This document shows, piece after piece, positions 8,004 to 18,933 of a stretch of DNA of 64,000 nt. Made by a program: the position numbers and the translations under genes. The stretch covers positions 434,001 to 498,000 of the forward strand of contig NZ_RBXT01000001.1 of the NCBI RefSeq assembly GCF_003635045.1. The letters run 5' to 3'. The stretch is from Terracoccus luteus. GTDB lineage: Bacteria; Actinomycetota; Actinomycetes; Actinomycetales; Dermatophilaceae. The notes under the pieces were generated by a model. It saw only the letters and a program-made list of their open reading frames with translations. It was not told the origin of the DNA and searched no databases. Each line of letters starts with the position of its first letter. The first letter of the stretch is position 1.

Positions 8004-9004
8004 TGGTCGGCCGCACCCGCACGCTCACCCTCACCGGCGCGCTCGTCGTGCTGGTGGGGGTGGCGGTGGTGGCCTCCCTCACCGTCGGCAGCAACCCCGT
8101 CCCGCTCGGTGACGTCGTCTCGGTGCTCACCGGGCACGGCGGCGAGCTCTCCCAGCAGGGCATCGTCGAGGCCCGCATCGCCCGCACGGCGGTGGGCCTG
8201 CTCGTCGGGGCGAGCCTCGCCGTCGCGGGCGCCGCCATGCAGGGCCTGACCCGCAACCCCCTCGCCGACCCCGGCCTGCTCGGCGTCAACGCCGGCGCCT
8301 CCCTCGCGGTCGTCGTCGCCATCACGCTGTTCGGCGTCGGCAGCCTCACGGGCTACGTCTGGTGGGCCATGGCCGGGGCGGGCATCGCCGCCGTCGTCGT
8401 GCACGCCCTCGCCGGCCTCGCCGGGGGTGGAGTCACCCCGCTGCGGCTGACCCTCGCCGGCGCCGCCGTCACCGCGGGCCTGGCCAGCTGGTCGTCGGGC
8501 CTCATGGTCAGCAACGCGCAGTCGTTCGACTCCTTCCGCCTCTGGCAGGTCGGCACCATCGGCGGGCGCGGCCTCGACCTCGTCACGACCGTGCTGCCCT
8601 TCTTCGCCGTCGGCCTCGCCGTCGTGCTGCTCGCGGTGCGCCAGCTCAACGCCCTCGCCCTTGGCGACGACCTCGCCCGCAGCCTCGGCGAGAACATCCT
8701 GTTCGCCCGCACCGCCGTGGCGGTCGGGGTGGCCGTGCTGTGCGGCGCCTCGACGGCGCTCGCCGGGCCGGTCGGCTTCCTCGGCCTCGTCGTGCCGCAC
8801 CTCGCCCGCTTCGTCGTCGGCCCCGACCACCGCCGCATCATCCCGGTGTGCCTCCTCGTCGGACCGGCGCTGCTTCTCGTCGCCGACGTCGTCGGCCGCG
8901 TCGTCGCGCGCCCCTCCGAGGTGCAGGCGGGCATCATGACCGCGGTCGTCGGCGTGCCGGTCTTCATCGCGCTCGTCCGCCGCGGACGGATGGCCGCCCT
9001 GTGA
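8003..9004 (+). CDS. FecCD-family iron-siderophore permease (first subunit)
   Basis: A 333-residue BtuC/FecCD permease with about nine to ten hydrophobic segments. Family motifs are RIARTAVGLLVGASLAVAG, QGLTRNPLADPGLLGVNAGA in the N-terminal half and LAGPVGFLGLVVPHLARFV in the C-terminal half, which is the coupling region for the ATPase. The ATG at 8003 shares a base with the upstream stop, and the end overlaps the next gene by GTGA. It forms a heterodimeric channel with the next product to import ferric siderophores. Confidence 0.93.
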   Translation: MVGRTRTLTLTGALVVLVGVAVVASLTVGSNPVPLGDVVSVLTGHGGELSQQGIVEARIARTAVGLLVGASLAVAGAAMQGLTRNPLADPGLLGVNAGASLAVVVAITLFGVGSLTGYVWWAMAGAGIAAVVVHALAGLAGGGVTPLRLTLAGAAVTAGLASWSSGLMVSNAQSFDSFRLWQVGTIGGRGLDLVTTVLPFFAVGLAVVLLAVRQLNALALGDDLARSLGENILFARTAVAVGVAVLCGASTALAGPVGFLGLVVPHLARFVVGPDHRRIIPVCLLVGPALLLVADVVGRVVARPSEVQAGIMTAVVGVPVFIALVRRGRMAAL

Positions 9005-10095
9005 GCGCACCCGCCGCGACATCGGCTAGCCCCGCCACCGTGCTCGCCCCCGACGGCGCGGCCCAGGATGCCGTCCGCCTCGTCGCGCACGCCCGCCGCC
9101 GCCCGCTCCGGCGGGTCCGGGCCGTCGTGGCCGGGCTGGCCGTGCTCGCCGTGGCCGCGCTGCTCGCGCGCACCCTGCTCGGCGAGTACACCGTGACCGT
9201 CGTCGACTTCGTCCGCATCCTGCGTGGGGAGACCATCGAGGGTGCCCCCGGGGCCTCCTTCATCGTCATGGAGGCCAAGCTGCCCCGGGCCGTGCTCGGC
9301 GCGCTCGCCGGGGCGGCCTTCGGCGCCGCCGGCGCGATGTTCCAGACGACGCTGCGCAACCCGCTCGCCAGCCCCGACATCATCGGGGTCAGCCTCGGCG
9401 CGAGCGCGGCGGCCGTGCTCGCCCTCACCTTCTTCGACGCCCAGGGCCTCGTCCTGCCCCTCGTCGCCCTCCTCGGCGCGGTCGGCGTCAGCCTCGTCAT
9501 GTACCTCGTCTCTCGGGGCACCTCGCTCGCGGGGCAGCGCATGGTGCTCGTCGGCATCGGCATCGCCGCCCTGCTCAGCAGCGTCATCCAGTTCGTCATG
9601 ACGCGGGCCACCATCCAGGACGCCCAGGCCTCGCTCGTCTGGCTCACCGGCAGCCTCAGCCGCGCCACGTGGCCCGTCATCGGTCTGCTCGCCGTCGGCC
9701 TGCTCATGCTCCTGCCGGTGCTCGCCGCCCTCGTCCCGCGCATGCGGGCGGCCGAGCTCGGCGACGACCTCTCGACCACCCTCGGCGCCCCCGCCGCGGG
9801 GGCCCGCCTCGGGCTCGTCGTCGCCGTGGCCTTCGCCGCCTTCGCCACCGCCGCGACCGGCCCCATCGCCTTCGTCGCGTTCCTCTCCGGGCCGATCGCC
9901 AAGCGCCTCACTGGTGGCCGCACCTCGCTCTGGGCCGCGGCCCTCGTCGGGTCGGTCATCGTCATCGCCGGCGACTTCCTCGGCTCGTACCTCATCCCCG
10001 ACGTCAACCTGCCCGTCGGTGTCATCACCGGCGCGCTCGGCGCCCCGCTCATGATCGTCGCGGTCATCGCCGCCGGTCGCCACGGAAAGGCCTGA
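9001..10095 (+). CDS. FecCD-family iron-siderophore permease (second subunit)
   Basis: This 364-residue membrane protein is paralogous to the preceding one, with an extra ~35-residue N-terminal cytoplasmic extension before the first membrane segment. Motifs include KLPRAVLGALAGAAFGAAG, QTTLRNPLASPDIIGVSLGA and ATGPIAFVAFLSGPIAKRL. It starts with GTG overlapping the previous stop and ends one base before the ATPase gene. It is the partner subunit of the siderophore channel. Confidence 0.93.
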   Translation: MSAPAATSASPATVLAPDGAAQDAVRLVAHARRRPLRRVRAVVAGLAVLAVAALLARTLLGEYTVTVVDFVRILRGETIEGAPGASFIVMEAKLPRAVLGALAGAAFGAAGAMFQTTLRNPLASPDIIGVSLGASAAAVLALTFFDAQGLVLPLVALLGAVGVSLVMYLVSRGTSLAGQRMVLVGIGIAALLSSVIQFVMTRATIQDAQASLVWLTGSLSRATWPVIGLLAVGLLMLLPVLAALVPRMRAAELGDDLSTTLGAPAAGARLGLVVAVAFAAFATAATGPIAFVAFLSGPIAKRLTGGRTSLWAAALVGSVIVIAGDFLGSYLIPDVNLPVGVITGALGAPLMIVAVIAAGRHGKA

Positions 10096-10096
10096 G

Positions 10097-11088
<992 letters not shown>

Positions 11089-11092
<4 letters not shown>

Positions 11093-12132
11093 CCGCCGTC
11101 GCCGAGAACCCCACCAGCACCAGCACCAGCTCCAACACGAGCGACACGGCGGCCTCGGCCGCGGCGCCCTCGCCGTTCCTCGTCCTCGCGGGCACCGTGC
11201 GCCGGGTCGAGCGGCTCAGCCCGTCCTTCGTGCGGATCACCCTCGGCGGCGAGGGGTTCGACGACTTCGGTCCCGACGGCTCGACGCTCGACCTGCGCAT
11301 CAAGCTGCTCATCGCCGAGCCCGGTCGGCCGCTGCCGCTGCACCTCGCGTCGTCCGACTCCTGGTACACCGACTGGCTGGCCCTGCCCGAGCACGAGCGG
11401 GGGCACCTGCGCACGTACACCGCGCGCTACGTCCGCGGCGAGGGCCACGGGCGCGAGCTCGTCGTCGACTTCGTCCTGCACGGCACCGACGCGGCGCACC
11501 CGGGCGAGCCCGGCCCCGCCGCCGCCTGGGCCGCCGCCGCGGCCGTGGGCGACGAGGTCGGGGTCATCGGACCGCGGCGCGGCCTCGACCGGCGCTTCTC
11601 CGGGGTCGAGTTCGAGCCCGGTGAGGCCCGGCGCCTGCTTCTCGTGGCCGACGAGACGGCCCTGCCCGCCCTCTCGTCCATCCTGGAGAGCCTCGACCCC
11701 GACACCCGTGGCTGCGCGGTGGTCGAGGTGCCGCAGGAGGCCGACTTCCTGCCCGTCGCCGCCCCCTCCGGGGTCGACGTCCACTGGATCGCCCGCGGTG
11801 ACGCCACCCGAGGTGCGGCCTCCGTCACGACACTGCACGCCGAGTGCGGGCTGCCGTCCGTGACCGGTGCCGTGACCGGTGGCGTGACGGGCCCCGCCGT
11901 GACGGCCGACGGCGACGACGACGTGTGGGAGACCCCCGTCTACAGCGCGTCGGGGGAGGACGTCACCGACGAGGCCACGACCCCCGTCGGGCCCGACGAG
12001 ACCTACGCCTGGGTGGCCGGCGACTCGGCGACGGTCAAGACCGTGCGCCGCCTCCTCGTGGGCGAGCTGGGCATGCCCCGTCACCAAGTGGCCTTCATGG
12101 GGTACTGGAAGAGCGGCGCCACCCAGATCTGA
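11089..12132 (+). CDS. Siderophore-interacting protein (FAD-dependent ferric-siderophore reductase)
   Basis: A 347-residue SIP/ViuB-like flavoprotein that releases iron by reducing the imported ferric siderophore using NAD(P)H. It shows the FAD-binding segment LRTYTARYVR (about residue 105), the ADETALPA strand that begins the nicotinamide-binding lobe, and the C-terminal YAWVAGDSATVKTVRRLL and AFMGYWKSG. The first ~25 residues are Ser/Thr-rich low complexity. It is the last gene of the iron-box operon, overlapping the ATPase by ATGA. A small GC hairpin (12132-12146) follows the stop directly. Confidence 0.93.
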
Positions 12133-12326
12133 CCCCGGCGGGGTCGGTAGGCCAGCGGGTGGCGCCGCCGTCCCACGGAGGGGCTCACCGGCATCCGGCC
12201 ACTTGCGCGCGCGGACGACGGGCGGGCCAGAATGTGTGGCGGCGGCCAGTGACGTCCGACCCGACGTCACGACCACGGTGACGCCGCGGCTGCCTCTCGG
12301 CCGCGCACGACGACGGAAGAGACACC

Positions 12327-14495
12327 ATGCAGATCTGGCCCGGCAACCCCTACCCCCTCGGGGCGACCTACGACGGGACCGGCGTGAACTTCGCCGTGTT
12401 CAGCGAGGTCGCCGAGAAGGTGGAGCTCTGCCTCATCGACGACGACGGTGCGGAGACGCGCGTCGAGCTGCCCGAGGTCGACGCCTTCGTGTGGCACGGC
12501 TACGTGCCCTACCTGCAGCCGGGGCAGCGCTACGGCTTCCGCGTGCACGGGCCGTACGACCCCGAGAAGGGCCACCGCTGCAACCCGACGAAGCTGCTGC
12601 TCGACCCCTACGCCAAGGCGATCGAGGGTCAGCCCGACAACGACCAGTCGCTCTTCTCGTACACCTTCGGTGACGAGGACGCGGCGACGAACCCCGAGGC
12701 CAACGCCGACGACAGCCTGCGCCACACGATGCTCTCGGTCGTGACCAACCCCTTCTTCGACTGGGGCGACGACCGCCCGCCGAGGTACCAGTACCACGAG
12801 AGCGTCATCTACGAGGCGCACGTCAAGGGCATGACCGAGCTGCACCCCGAGGTGCCCGAGGAGATCCGCGGCACGTACGCGGGCATGGCCCACCCGGCCG
12901 TCATCGAGCACCTCACCTCGCTCGGCATCACGGCCGTCGAGCTCATGCCCGTGCACCAGTTCGTGCAGGACTCGCACCTCACCGACCGGGGCCTGTCGAA
13001 CTACTGGGGCTACAACACCATCGGCTTCCTCGCCCCGCACAACGGCTACTCCGCCGGTGGTCAGCGCGGCCAGCAGGTGCTCGAGTTCAAGGGCATGGTC
13101 AAGGCGCTGCACGAGGCCGGCATCGAGGTCATCCTCGATGTCGTCTACAACCACACGGCCGAGGGCAACCACATGGGCCCGACGCTCGCCTTCCGCGGCA
13201 TCGACAACGCGAACTACTACCGCCTCGTCGACAGCGACCCGTCGCACTACTACGACACGACCGGCACCGGCAACTCGCTGCTCATGCGCAGCCCGCACGT
13301 GCTCCAGCTCATCATGGACTCGCTGCGCTACTGGGTGACCGAGATGCACGTCGACGGCTTCCGCTTCGACCTCGCCGCGACGCTGGCCCGCCAGTTCCAC
13401 GAGGTCGACAAGCTGTCGGCCTTCTTCGACCTCATCCAGCAGGACCCGATCGTGAGCCAGGTCAAGCTCATCGCCGAGCCGTGGGACGTCGGCGACGGTG
13501 GCTACCAGGTCGGCAACTTCCCCCCGCTCTGGACCGAGTGGAACGGCAAGTACCGCGACGAGGTCCGCGACTACTGGCGCGGTGAGGGCAACGCCCTCGG
13601 TGAGTTCGCCTCTCGTTTCACGGGTTCCAGCGACCTCTACGAGCACTCGGGTCGCAAGCCGATCGCGTCGATCAACTTCGTCACGGCCCACGACGGCTTC
13701 ACGCTGCAGGACCTCGTCAGCTACAACGAGAAGCACAACGACGCCAACGGCGAGGGCGGCAACGACGGCGAGAGCCACAACCGCTCGTGGAACTGCGGCG
13801 TCGAGGGCCCGACCGACGACGACGCCGTGCTCGACCTGCGCGCGCAGCAGCAGCGCAACCTCATGACCACCCTGCTGCTGTCGCAGGGTGTGCCGATGCT
13901 GCTGCACGGCGACGAGATGGGTCGCACGCAGGGCGGCAACAACAACGGCTACTGCCAGGACAACGAGATCTCGTGGGTCGACTGGGACCTCGACGAGCGG
14001 CGCCAGCAGCTGCTCGCGTTCACGCAGGCGGTCGTGCGGCTGCGCCGCGAGCACCCCGCGTTCCGCCGTCGCCGCTTCTTCGCCGGCAGCGCCGACCACG
14101 GTGGCGAGAGCGAGCTCGGTGACATCGCCTGGCTCATGCCCAACGCCGAGCACATGGACGCCGACGCGTGGAGCAACGGTCTGGCCAAGACGCTCATGGT
14201 CTTCCTCAACGGTGAGGCCATCCCGGAGCCCGACCGTCGCGGTGCGCGCATCGTCGACGACTCCTTCCTCGTCATGTTCAACGCCCACGACCAGCCGGTC
14301 TCGTTCACGATCCCGGACGAGGACTACGGCGAGTGCTGGGTGCCGGAGATCAACACGGCGCTGCACGACGTCGAGGTGCGCCAGCTCGAGCCGGGCTGGC
14401 AGATCGAGGTCGCCGGTCGCAGCGTCGTCGTGCTGCGCGCGCCCCGCGAGCCCCTCAACAACGCCGTCGCCGGTCTCGGCGAGGCGCAGCCGTGA
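12327..14495 (+). CDS. glgX: Glycogen debranching enzyme GlgX/TreX
   Basis: GH13 subfamily 11 isoamylase of 722 residues, the usual length. It has an N-terminal carbohydrate-binding module (residues 1-~150, FAVFSEVAEKVELCL) and a catalytic barrel with VYNHTAEG, nucleophile motif DGFRFDLA (~343), acid/base motif AEPWD (~384) and third carboxylate TAHDGFTL (~453), plus NRSWNCGVEGPTDD. It cleaves alpha-1,6 branches of glycogen, releasing linear malto-oligosaccharides for TreY. First of a treX-treY-treZ operon; its stop overlaps the treY GTG. The ATG at 12327 is preceded by a GGAAGAGA Shine-Dalgarno sequence. Confidence 0.95.
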   Translation: MQIWPGNPYPLGATYDGTGVNFAVFSEVAEKVELCLIDDDGAETRVELPEVDAFVWHGYVPYLQPGQRYGFRVHGPYDPEKGHRCNPTKLLLDPYAKAIEGQPDNDQSLFSYTFGDEDAATNPEANADDSLRHTMLSVVTNPFFDWGDDRPPRYQYHESVIYEAHVKGMTELHPEVPEEIRGTYAGMAHPAVIEHLTSLGITAVELMPVHQFVQDSHLTDRGLSNYWGYNTIGFLAPHNGYSAGGQRGQQVLEFKGMVKALHEAGIEVILDVVYNHTAEGNHMGPTLAFRGIDNANYYRLVDSDPSHYYDTTGTGNSLLMRSPHVLQLIMDSLRYWVTEMHVDGFRFDLAATLARQFHEVDKLSAFFDLIQQDPIVSQVKLIAEPWDVGDGGYQVGNFPPLWTEWNGKYRDEVRDYWRGEGNALGEFASRFTGSSDLYEHSGRKPIASINFVTAHDGFTLQDLVSYNEKHNDANGEGGNDGESHNRSWNCGVEGPTDDDAVLDLRAQQQRNLMTTLLLSQGVPMLLHGDEMGRTQGGNNNGYCQDNEISWVDWDLDERRQQLLAFTQAVVRLRREHPAFRRRRFFAGSADHGGESELGDIAWLMPNAEHMDADAWSNGLAKTLMVFLNGEAIPEPDRRGARIVDDSFLVMFNAHDQPVSFTIPDEDYGECWVPEINTALHDVEVRQLEPGWQIEVAGRSVVVLRAPREPLNNAVAGLGEAQP

Positions 14496-17032
14496 CGGTG
14501 ACGGAGGGCGCAGCGCGCGGGGTGTCGGGAAGCACGGACGGGAGCCGACCCGGTGAGGGGATGCCGGGGCGTCACGTCCCGGTGTCGACGCACCGGTTCC
14601 AGCTCGAGCCCGACTTCACCCTCGAGGACGCCGAGAAGCGGCTGGGCTACCTCGTCCAGCTCGGGGTCACCGACGTCTACCTGTCGCCGGTGCTGCAGGC
14701 CTCGGAGGGCTCGACCCACGGCTACGACGTCACCGACCACCGGCACGTCGCCGCGGGTCTCGGCGGCGACGACGCCTTCCGTCGGCTCACCGCCGCGGCC
14801 CGCAGCGCGGGCCTCGGGGTCGTCGTCGACGTCGTGCCCAACCACATGACGACGCCGACCCCGCTCACCGCGAACCGTCCCCTGTGGGCGCTGCTGCGCG
14901 AGGGGCGGGAGTCGCCGTGGGCGCTCTGGTTCGACGTCGACTGGGACGCCCAGGACGGGCGGATCCTCATGCCGGTGCTCGGCGACGAGCTCGAGTCGGT
15001 GCTGGCGTCGGGGGAGATCGAGCTGTCGCACCGTGACGGGCAGACGGTCGTGCGGTACTACGACCACGTCTTCCCCGTCGCCGCGGGCACGGAGAGGCTG
15101 CCGCTGCCCGAGCTGCTGGACCGCCAGCACTACCGGCTGGCGTCGTGGACGACCGCCGACGACGAGCTCAACTACCGCCGCTTCTTCGACGTCACCTCGC
15201 TCATCGCCGTCCGCGTCGAGGAGCCGGCCGTCTTCGAGGCGACGCACGCCAAGCTCGTCGGGTTCGCCCAGGCGGGCGAGCTGCAGGGCCTGCGCATCGA
15301 CCACCCCGACGGGCTGGCCGACCCGCAGGGCTATCTCGAGCAGCTGGCCGACGCCACCGGCGGCATCTGGGTCGTCGTCGAGAAGATCCTCGAGGGCGAC
15401 GAGCAGCTGCCCGCCGACTGGGCCACCGACGGCACGACCGGCTACGACGCCATGCTGCGCGTCGGCGGTCTCTTCGTCGACCCGGACGGCGAGGCCCCGC
15501 TGACAGCCCTGTCGACCGAGCTGCTCGGTCAGTCGCAGGACCTCGAGCAGATCGTCGTCGAGGCGAAGCGCTGGGTCGTCGAGGTCATGCTCTCGACCGA
15601 GGTCAGCCGCCTCGTCCGGCTGGTCCGACGGGCGCTGCCGGAGGTCGACGCGCAGGCGGCGCGCCACGTCGTCGAGTCGCTCCTCGTGGGCCTCGAGCGC
15701 TACCGCGTGTACCTGCGCCCGGGCTCGCCCGCGGGCGAGGCGGACGCCGACGAGCTGGGGCACGCGCTGACGCGCGGTCGCGGTGCGTGGGACCGTCCGC
15801 TCGACGACGCCGTCGTCGAGCGGGTCATGACCCTCGCGCTGGGACGCGACCGGGGCGAGGACGCCCAGGCCGCCGACGAGTTCGTCGTGCGCTTCCAGCA
15901 GACGTGCGGGCCGGCGATGGCCAAGGCGATCGAGGACACCGCGTACTACCGCTTCGTGCGGCTCACCGGTCTCAACGAGGTCGGGGGAGACCCCGGTCGG
16001 GTCGGCATCCCGACGAGCGAGTTCCACCAGTTCGCAACGGGTCTCGCGCAGCGGTGGCCCCGCACGATGACGACGCTGTCGACCCACGACACCAAGCGTT
16101 CGGAGGACGTCCGGGCCCGGTTGTTCGTGCTGTCGGAGCGGCCCGACGAGTGGGCGAGGTGGGTGCGCAAGGCCCGCGAGCTCGCCGCCGATCACCGGTC
16201 GGACGAGCTCGACGACCTCACCGAGTACTTCCTCTGGCAGACCCTCGTCGGCGCGTGGCCGATCACGGCCGAACGGCTCGACGGCTACGCGCTCAAGGCG
16301 ATCCGCGAGTCGAAGCTGCGCACGCGTTGGACCGCGCCCGACGAGGCGTACGAGAAGGCCGTGGCCGACCTCGTCGCCGCCATGACCGGCGACCCGGCCA
16401 TCGCGGTGCACGTCGAGGCGTGGCACTCGGCCACCGCCCGGGAGTCTCGCGCCGCGGTGCTGGGGCAGAAGCTCGTGCAGCTGACGATGCCGGGGGTCCC
16501 GGACGTCTACCAGGGCAACGACATCGTCGACCTGTCCCTCGTCGACCCCGACAACCGACGGGCCGTCGACTACGCCGAGCGGTCGGAGCGGCTCGCCCGC
16601 CTCGACGACGGCGGCCGTGCGACCGACCTGCACGACGAGAAGCTGCTCGTCACGTCGCGCGCGCTGCGGGTGCGTCGCGCCCTGTCCGACGCCTTCGTCG
16701 GCGAGGGGACGTCGCACGTGGCGCTCGACGCCGGGTCGGAGCACGTCGTGGCCTTCGGTCGCGGCCAGGGCGACCGGGTCGAGGTCGTGACCCTCGCCAC
16801 CCGGCTCGCCGGTCGACTGGCCGACTCCGGGGGCTGGGGTGACGCGGAAGTCACTCTGCCGCAGGGTGACTGGCGTGACGTGCTGTCGGACCGCAGGGTC
16901 GACGGCGGTCCGGTGCCCCTCGCCACGGTGCTGCCCGACGAGGGTCTGCCCGTCGCGCTGCTCGTCCGGGTCGGCTCCGCCGCCGACCTCGAGGCCACCG
17001 ACGGAGCCGTCGCCGAGGAGGTCGACGCGTGA
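14492..17032 (+). CDS. treY: Malto-oligosyltrehalose synthase
   Basis: GH13 enzyme of 846 residues that isomerises the reducing-end alpha-1,4 bond of maltodextrins to alpha-1,1, giving maltooligosyltrehalose. Motifs: LGVTDVYLSPVLQA and STHGYDVTDH near the N-terminus, DVVPNHM, the nucleophile in GLRIDHPDGL (~265), the acid in VVVEKILEGDEQLP (~297), and STHDTKRSEDVRARL (~530). It ends with PGVPDVYQGND and a beta domain. The GTG at 14492 overlaps the glgX stop and adds a ~25-residue leader before the conserved start; it is chosen over in-frame upstream codons that lie within glgX. Confidence 0.95.
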   Translation: MTVTEGAARGVSGSTDGSRPGEGMPGRHVPVSTHRFQLEPDFTLEDAEKRLGYLVQLGVTDVYLSPVLQASEGSTHGYDVTDHRHVAAGLGGDDAFRRLTAAARSAGLGVVVDVVPNHMTTPTPLTANRPLWALLREGRESPWALWFDVDWDAQDGRILMPVLGDELESVLASGEIELSHRDGQTVVRYYDHVFPVAAGTERLPLPELLDRQHYRLASWTTADDELNYRRFFDVTSLIAVRVEEPAVFEATHAKLVGFAQAGELQGLRIDHPDGLADPQGYLEQLADATGGIWVVVEKILEGDEQLPADWATDGTTGYDAMLRVGGLFVDPDGEAPLTALSTELLGQSQDLEQIVVEAKRWVVEVMLSTEVSRLVRLVRRALPEVDAQAARHVVESLLVGLERYRVYLRPGSPAGEADADELGHALTRGRGAWDRPLDDAVVERVMTLALGRDRGEDAQAADEFVVRFQQTCGPAMAKAIEDTAYYRFVRLTGLNEVGGDPGRVGIPTSEFHQFATGLAQRWPRTMTTLSTHDTKRSEDVRARLFVLSERPDEWARWVRKARELAADHRSDELDDLTEYFLWQTLVGAWPITAERLDGYALKAIRESKLRTRWTAPDEAYEKAVADLVAAMTGDPAIAVHVEAWHSATARESRAAVLGQKLVQLTMPGVPDVYQGNDIVDLSLVDPDNRRAVDYAERSERLARLDDGGRATDLHDEKLLVTSRALRVRRALSDAFVGEGTSHVALDAGSEHVVAFGRGQGDRVEVVTLATRLAGRLADSGGWGDAEVTLPQGDWRDVLSDRRVDGGPVPLATVLPDEGLPVALLVRVGSAADLEATDGAVAEEVDA

Positions 17033-18840
17033 GCGCCGCACCGATCCGCGTGTGGGCGCCGAGCGCCCGCGCCGTCGAGGTCGTCGTCTCGGAGGTCGGC
17101 CGCGATGGTGACGGGGCCACCCGGCATCCGATGGTCTCGGAGTCGGGCGGATGGTGGTCGTGGACCCCGTCAGAGAGCCCCGTCGACTACCTCTTCAGCC
17201 TCGACGGCGGTGACCCGCGCCCCGACCCCCGCAGCGCCTGGCAGCCCCAGGGCGTGCACGGCGTCAGCCGCACCTTCGAGGCCACCGCGTTCGAGTGGTC
17301 GGATGCCGGTTGGCGCGGGCCGCGTTCCGGCGCAGGCGTTCTCGGCGGTGTCGTGTACGAGCTGCACATCGGCACGTTCACGTCCGAGGGCACCTTCGAC
17401 GCCGCGGCCCTGCACCTCGACCACCTCGTCTCGCTCGGCGTCGACGTCGTCGAGGTCATGCCGGTGTCGGCCTTCGGCGGCACGCACGGCTGGGGCTACG
17501 ACGGCGTCGCGCCCTACGCGGTGCAGGACGTCTACGGCGGCCCCGCGGCGTTCCAGCGCTTCGTCGACGCCTGCCACGTCCGCGGTCTGGGCGTCTGCCT
17601 CGACGCGGTCTACAACCACCTCGGCCCCACGGGCAACTACCTCGGCGAGTTCGGGCCGTACTTCACCGAGCGCCACAGCACGCCGTGGGGCGCCGCCGTC
17701 AACCTCGACGCCGACGGCAGCGCGGAGGTGCGGCGGTGGATCGTCGACAACGCTCTGCGGTGGTTCGCCGACTTCCACGTCGACGCGCTGCGCCTGGACG
17801 CCGTGCACGAGCTGCGTGACGACTCCGAGCGGCACGTGCTGGCACAGCTGTCCGACGAGGTGAACGAGCTCGGGGCTCGTCTGCGCCGTCCGCTCGACCT
17901 CATCGCCGAGAGCGACCTCAACGACCCGGTCATGGTCACGCCGACGGCTCAGGGTGGCCGCGGCATGGACGCCCAGTGGGACGACGACCTGCACCACGCG
18001 CTGCACGTCGTGCTGACGGGGGAGACGCAGGGGTACTACTCCGACTTCGCCGGCGACAACGACTCGTGGCCGACGGGCGGGCCGCTGTCGGTGCTGGCCA
18101 AGGCGATGAGCGACGGGTTCCTGCACGACGGCCGCTGGTCGAGCTTCCGGGAGAAGGAGTGGGGGGCGCCGGTCGACAAGAGCATGACGTCGGGGCATCG
18201 GTTCCTCGCCTACCTGCAGACGCACGACCAGGTCGGCAACCGGGCCACCGGCGACCGCATCGGCGACAGCATCACGCCGGGCCAGCAGGCCGTCGGGGCG
18301 GCGCTCTACCTCCTGTCGCCCTACACCGCGATGGTCTTCATGGGCGAGGAGTGGCGGGCGAGCACCCCGTTCCAGTTCTTCACCTCCTTCGAGGAGGAGG
18401 AGCTGGCCGAGGCCGTCCGGTCGGGTCGCCGGGGCGAGTTCGCCTCGCACGGCTGGGACGAGTCGCAGGTGCCCGACCCGCAGAGCCCGTCGACGCGGGA
18501 GGCGAGTGTGCTTCGCTGGGACGAGGTCTCTGGCGAGGGACACCGGCAGATGCTGGAGTTCTACCGCACCCTCATCGGCCTGCGACGCACCGAGCCCGAC
18601 ATCGCCAGCGGCGACCTCACGGCCGTGGACGTCCGCGCGGACGACGACGCGCGCTGGTTCGTCCTGCGACGGGGGAGCATCGTCGTCGTCGCCAACCTCG
18701 CCGAGCAGGCACAGGTCGTGCCGTTCGACGGCGCCGGCGCCGAGGTGGTGGCGTCGTGGGGCGACGACCCGGGCGTCGAGCCCGAGGGTCTGCGTCTCGA
18801 CGGTCACGACGTGGCCGTGCTGCGGGTGCTGCGGTCCTGA
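17029..18840 (+). CDS. treZ: Malto-oligosyltrehalose trehalohydrolase
   Basis: GH13 enzyme of 603 residues that hydrolyses maltooligosyltrehalose to free trehalose. It has an N-terminal E-set domain (IRVWAPSARAVEVVV), then the barrel with YELHIGTFTSEGTFD, DAVYNHLGPTGNYL, the nucleophile in DALRLDAVHEL (~250), the acid in IAESDLND (~287) and LQTHDQVGNRATGDR (~400). GTG overlaps the treY stop. With glgX and treY it completes the glycogen-to-trehalose route, likely for osmotic or desiccation stress or envelope precursors. A perfect palindrome terminates the operon. Confidence 0.95.
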   Translation: MSAAPIRVWAPSARAVEVVVSEVGRDGDGATRHPMVSESGGWWSWTPSESPVDYLFSLDGGDPRPDPRSAWQPQGVHGVSRTFEATAFEWSDAGWRGPRSGAGVLGGVVYELHIGTFTSEGTFDAAALHLDHLVSLGVDVVEVMPVSAFGGTHGWGYDGVAPYAVQDVYGGPAAFQRFVDACHVRGLGVCLDAVYNHLGPTGNYLGEFGPYFTERHSTPWGAAVNLDADGSAEVRRWIVDNALRWFADFHVDALRLDAVHELRDDSERHVLAQLSDEVNELGARLRRPLDLIAESDLNDPVMVTPTAQGGRGMDAQWDDDLHHALHVVLTGETQGYYSDFAGDNDSWPTGGPLSVLAKAMSDGFLHDGRWSSFREKEWGAPVDKSMTSGHRFLAYLQTHDQVGNRATGDRIGDSITPGQQAVGAALYLLSPYTAMVFMGEEWRASTPFQFFTSFEEEELAEAVRSGRRGEFASHGWDESQVPDPQSPSTREASVLRWDEVSGEGHRQMLEFYRTLIGLRRTEPDIASGDLTAVDVRADDDARWFVLRRGSIVVVANLAEQAQVVPFDGAGAEVVASWGDDPGVEPEGLRLDGHDVAVLRVLRS

Positions 18841-18895
18841 CCCACGAGTTCCGGTGTCGCGGAGGCGATCTCACGCCCGACCGCGAGCCGAGGGT

Positions 18896-18929
18896 ACGGA
18901 TGCCGGTGAGCGCGCTCACCGGCATCCGT
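18896..18929. terminator. Perfect 34-bp palindrome between convergent treZ and tesB
   Basis: Two 17-base arms are exact reverse complements with no mismatch: ACGGATGCCGGTGAGCG to 18912, then its complement. Each arm contains one copy of the GGATGCCG octamer. Placement between two convergent stops suggests a bidirectional terminator, although the absence of a loop base could also mean a protein-binding site. Confidence 0.7.
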
Positions 18930-18933
18930 GCCC

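Noticed and set aside
12267-14366. A ~700-codon open frame antisense to glgX
   Set aside because: Coding potential lies on the plus strand, where GH13 motifs are clear; the antisense frame lacks any motif.
14324-17041. A 905-codon open frame antisense to treY
   Set aside because: It is a GC-skewed shadow of treY: composition Arg/Val/Asp-rich, no domain, and no start or Shine-Dalgarno sequence.
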